Assembly (NCBI RefSeq): GCF_000005505.3
Contig: NC_016132.3
Location: 3,720,001-3,784,000, forward strand
From: Brachypodium distachyon
Taxonomy: Eukaryota; Streptophyta; Magnoliopsida; Poales; Poaceae
DNA length: 64,000 nt
Direction: 5' to 3'
Made by a program: the position numbers and the translations under genes. Shown here in pieces: positions 60,350-64,000 of the stretch (positions are counted from its first letter, which is position 1; every line of letters begins with the position of its first letter). The notes beneath the pieces are model-generated. The model was given only the letters and a program-made list of their open reading frames with translations, ran no database searches and was not told the DNA's origin.

Positions 60350-61900
60350 TAGTACATTATGGTATATGAATTGTACCTTAATAGTTTTTAAATATCTCGT
60401 GTACATGAACTTAAGATACGAGTACATCGTATGATACATCACAGATACAATTAACAGATACCTCATCAACGATAACTTAATCATGTACCGGGACAAAATC
60501 ACAACACAAACATTCATAAATAACTAATATCTCGTCATGTAACATGCCTACATGATGGTACTAAAAAATTACATCATAAACATTCAAAAATCACACGGTA
60601 CATGATGGCACTTCAAAATCTCACAAAATTATGGTACATGATGGATTCAAAATAAAAAAATCACATGTCACATGATGGGATGGGGGCGGAGGCCGAAGGA
60701 ATCCCCACGGCAGCAGCGGTGAAGGCCGAGACCGCGACCTGCGGTGGCAGCACCGGCGGCCGCGCGGGCATCTGGGCGGCAGGGATGGGTCGGGGGAGGC
60801 AGTTCCGGGGTACCATTGCGGAGCAGGCCGGCATCCGCGGACCCAGGTCAGAGCAAGCAGATCCGGGGCGGAGGAAGCCGGTAGCGGCGGCCAGTTCAGG
60901 AGACGTCACGGGCTCTAGCATCTAGAGGCAGGAGTTGGGAAACTATGCATGGCCATGGCCGGTCTCTGTGTGTGTGTGAGAGAGAGGGGGGGCTAGCCCA
61001 GAGAGAAAAGGAGACGGATAGGAGAACATCTGGGGACCCATTGACTGCTAATCGAGATTTAGAAAAACGAAGGAGGACAGGTGGATGGCCAACACTGTAG
61101 GTGTGCAGATGCCGTCGGCATCACCTGGAGGTTTGGCGAGACTCAAGTTCAAACTGAAAGGAAAACAAAAATAATAGAAATTGAGAACAAACATTTTTCC
61201 TACTAAAAAGTTGGGTTGGGAGTATCAGAGCTACTTACACGAGTGGCATTTTGTTTTGGAAAAAAAGATATCACCTACGGTTAATACAGTGAAAACCTAA
61301 CAAATAAACATATATATAATTTGTATAGTAAACAGTCGACAATAATGATCGTAAAGTAGTGGAAACCTACATCCGGTCGAGACAGGACACACGAATCAAA
61401 ACCCAATTCGGTGGTACTGTTGCTTCGGTTGTCATGTTAGATATTTCGTGTCTAGGACAATGTATTTTTAAGAATATCTGAAATCATTTGTAGGAGTGGT
61501 GATGTCTTTCTTTTCTTGATGGCATAATGCGGTTGAGCTACTCACTGAACGCATGAATATTTATAACTTATTTCAACTAAACATACTCTCTAGTATAAAA
61601 GTAGTAGTTTGTTATTGTTGAAACTGGACGTAGTATGTCGTCGCTTAGGATGAAGAATATTCAAGCAAGAAAAGTGTGATGGTTGTGAAAACGTTATTGT
61701 TCGGGTGCGTGAGTAAAGAGCACTAAAAGTAACCAAACAAGAGAATTTAAAAATGACATTCTTTAGAATTGCAATAAGGATAAAAGCGTTTTTGGGGATT
61801 CCAGATTCACCACTAGTATAAAGTATTACTACGAAGGGTCGTTATTCTACCTCTTAGTATGTGCGATATATGACGAAGGCCAATTAAGAGATGAGGCCTA
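60350..61900. other. Intergenic region
   Basis: Bases 60550-60680 carry four near copies of (G/C)TACATGATGG. A GC-rich stretch at 60665-60925 reads open for 86 residues (Gly/Ala-rich, no domain) and is probably transposon-derived. Nothing else is recognised. Confidence 0.45.
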
Positions 61901-62819
61901 ATTCAATACACCCCTTTTCCAAACTCAGATCGCTAGAATGTGTTTTTCATCTTTTTCATTCTTCTTCCTACTCTTTATTTCATCTTGCCTCTTTTCTCTC
62001 TCGCAAGATATCCGTTACCTCAAAAACTGTTTCGACGATCCCTCCGGTGAAAATGTTCGGAATTGTGTCTTCTACGACGCTGTGAACTTTTATCGCGATC
62101 CACCGGTGAAATCTCCGGCCAATACCAAAGTACCGAGTGTTGTTCGGATTTCTTGAAACCGTGCGTGATAATACGATGTTCACATGTTTCCCATTAATTC
62201 GTGCAATTTTTCAACGATCCCTTCAGTGGATCGTGCGGAATTTTGTCTAATATTACAATGTGAAAATTCATCGCGATCCAACGGTGGAATCACCGGGAAA
62301 TTACGCAAAACCGAGTGTTGTTTCAACTTCTCGCGACCGTGCGGGACAGTAAGAACATCCAACTTGTTCGCACGTTTCCCGATGCCTCGAGATTCGCCGA
62401 TCCCTTCAGTGGGATTGTGCGGAATTATTTATACTACTACAATGTGAAATTCCATCACGATCCAACGGTCAATCTTCGGAAAACTTCAAAACACCGAGTG
62501 ATGTTTGGATTTCTCGTGTCCATGCAGAACAACACGAACATCTGACTTGTTCGCCTATTTCCCGCTGGCTCAAGAAACTTTTCGCCGATCAGTTCGGTGG
62601 GATTGTGTGAAATTGTGTCTATTACTATCTCGTGAAATTTTGTGAAGATCCAACGGTGCAATCTCCGGCAAAATCAAAAACACCGAGTGTTGTTCGGAGC
62701 CAGGCAGAAAAGAGAGAAGGAAATATTGTTTAATACCCATCATGCCCTTTTTTATGAAAGGGTACGGAGTGATCCGAACCGTCTTTGTGTTTTTCGTAAG
62801 AGGAGGGGGTGTATTGAAT
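61901..62819. mobile_element. TIR element containing a tandem array (919 bp)
   Basis: The left end ATTCAATACACCCC (from 61901) and the right end GGGGTGTATTGAAT (to 62819) are perfect inverted repeats. Most of the interior is a tandem array described separately. There is no transposase and no evident target duplication. Confidence 0.72.
62036..62700. repeat. Tandem array, about 183-bp monomer, 3.6 copies
   Basis: The phrase CGATC-x-x-T-C-x-GTG recurs at 62036, 62215, 62398 and 62586. ACCGAGTG(T/A)TGTT recurs at about 62132, 62310, 62493 and 62682. Both give spacings of roughly 179, 183 and 188. Monomers are diverged but clearly head to tail. Confidence 0.88.
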
Positions 62820-62838
62820 CAGAGGTGTTAAGGAGATA

Positions 62839-62951
62839 CTCCCTCCTATACATATTAATTGTCTCAAATTTCCCCAAATATGAATGTATCAATGCCCAAA
62901 AAATGTCTAGATACATGCAATATTTCGATAACTAATATGGATCGGAGGGCG
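62839..62951. mobile_element. Stowaway MITE
   Basis: Starts CTCCCTCCTATACATATTAA after TA and ends CTAATATGGATCGGAGGGCG before TA. It lies 20 bases outside the tandem-array element. Confidence 0.85.
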
Positions 62952-63955
62952 TACGTACTAATGACTTAGTACTGTATCACGCACAACAACCATTATCCCT
63001 CCACGGACTGTGATGAGTGGATTTTATAGTGTTCTACGGGTTGATCATTGCATACATCTCATAGTTGATGGGTACTTCACTCCCACTGAAAGCACAAAGA
63101 CGGTTAAATCCTGAAATAAATCTAAGAAAATGCGAGCACCTATGCCAAGTCGAAGCAGCAGGCAATGGGTGGATGTGTGGAATGTGAAGAGAGGAGGTAG
63201 ATTCCCTGATGTAAAGTCGGTGACTTTGCAACCACTGACATGTGGACCCCAGGCCACGATTGTTTTTCCGGTAGTGAATACAATAAAAACTGTCATGCAA
63301 TTTTTTTTCCTTACAATGCATCTCTTGCAATTAATGCTCAAATGAATAATAAAAAATGCATGATGACCAAAATGAGTTAAGAAAACGTGTGATGAGATCT
63401 AGCACGAAGAAAAAAAATGTCCTATCTTTCTTACTAAGAAATCATCTCTCATGTATGTATAGTACGGGAGATTTTCTTTTGGTGCCATCTCTTGCAATCA
63501 ATTCATGCATTAATATAAAAATATACGATGATTAAAACTAATTAAGAAAAGGTGTGATGAAAAGATGAAATCGATCTAGTAAAATGAGATGAAAAGATGG
63601 AATGTAGTAGTAATGAGGAAAAAAAATGGCATGCCTTTTCTTTCTTGTTTTGAGTCCTCGTACCTTTTCTTTCTAGTGTAATGAGAAAAACTGCTATGTA
63701 GGGTCAATATGGACTTTACACCTAGCACAAACAAGGAAGTAAATGATAGTTTTAGAAAACAAGGAAGTACTGTAAGTAATAAGCCATCAAAGCATAATGA
63801 TTGTAATAAATTCTTTGGCCGGGCTGCAGTAACAAAATTCCCCAAAAATATACTCCACTCCAATATGATAAGCACACGGACATGCAGTCAATTTTTTCTT
63901 TCTTTCACTGAGCTGGTCAAACAATAAAAAAAGAGCTTCAATTAGCTTAGCTAGA
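62952..63955. other. Intergenic region
   Basis: AT-rich DNA without a recognisable gene or element. Its right end should contain the promoter of the gene starting at 63956. Confidence 0.45.
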
Positions 63956-64000
63956 ATGGCGGCTGCCTACGTGTCAGCACTGGGCGCGCTACTCGCCCTG
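63956..64000 (+). CDS. Start of a gene cut by the window end
   Basis: ATGGCGGCTGCCTACGTGTC opens a GC-rich frame after an AT-rich leader (TTAGCTTAGCTAGA). The 15 visible residues (MAAAYVSALGALLAL) are hydrophobic, like a signal peptide or membrane anchor. The sharp rise in GC supports a real start; the product cannot be known. Confidence 0.45.
   Translation, partial: MAAAYVSALGALLAL

Noticed and set aside
1..64000. CRISPR arrays, operons, prophage, rRNA or tRNA genes
   Set aside because: No regularly spaced short repeats, no bacterial-type gene organisation, and no sequence that folds as tRNA or matches rRNA was found on reading both strands.

Overview
The window is nuclear DNA from a grass, most likely a pooid cereal or relative. 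Genes are split by GT-AG introns, coding exons are GC-rich against AT-rich introns, and Stowaway MITEs with CTCCCTCC ends and TA target sites recur throughout. MutS gamma (MSH7), which only plants have, is present, and many gene starts sit close behind an 'AAACCCTAG'-like leader. I cannot name the species from sequence alone. There is no bacterial, viral or organellar content and no CRISPR.

Layout. 0.7-9.7 kb (minus): a complete 17-exon MSH7 mismatch-repair gene. 11.2 kb (plus): a 54-residue peptide gene with a TATA box. 11.7-12.06 kb: a 5'-truncated retroposed mRNA. 12.3-17.2 kb (minus): a complete 11-exon DDT-domain chromatin protein (DDR4-like). 18.2 kb (plus): a small intronless gene. 18.6-29 kb: a repeat-rich interval with MITEs, retroposed fragments and a decayed partial duplicate (24.1-26.7 kb) of the next gene. 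29.0-33.7 kb (plus): a complete 8-exon PKHD-type Fe(II)/2-oxoglutarate hydroxylase carrying a 1.2-kb long-TIR transposon in intron 2. 34-38 kb: LINE remnant and transposons. 38.5-43.5 kb (minus): a 3-exon FRIGIDA-like gene with a very acidic insert. 48.2-48.6 kb (minus): a small single-exon plant protein. 50.6-50.9 kb: a frameshifted NPH3-family pseudogene. 51.9 kb: a Helitron 3' end. 54.2-56.6 kb: two transposons with gene-like content. 56.9-57.6 kb (minus): a three-exon small protein with a mitochondrial-type N terminus. 59.6-60.35 kb: a solo LTR with perfect target-site duplication. 61.9-62.8 kb: a TIR element made largely of a 180-bp tandem array. 63.96 kb: start of a gene that runs off the window.

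The genes are independent eukaryotic transcription units, not an operon. Three (MSH7, DDR4-like, FRIGIDA-like) act on DNA or chromatin, but nothing in the sequence ties them together. Splice models for MSH7, DDR4-like, the hydroxylase and FRIGIDA-like were assembled by hand and each closes in frame with GT-AG junctions throughout. The least conventional material is the seven-copy repeat in the MSH7 N-terminal region, the duplicated hydroxylase fragment with an Asn at the predicted distal iron-binding His, the long-TIR elements carrying coding-like fragments, and the tandem array inside a TIR element.
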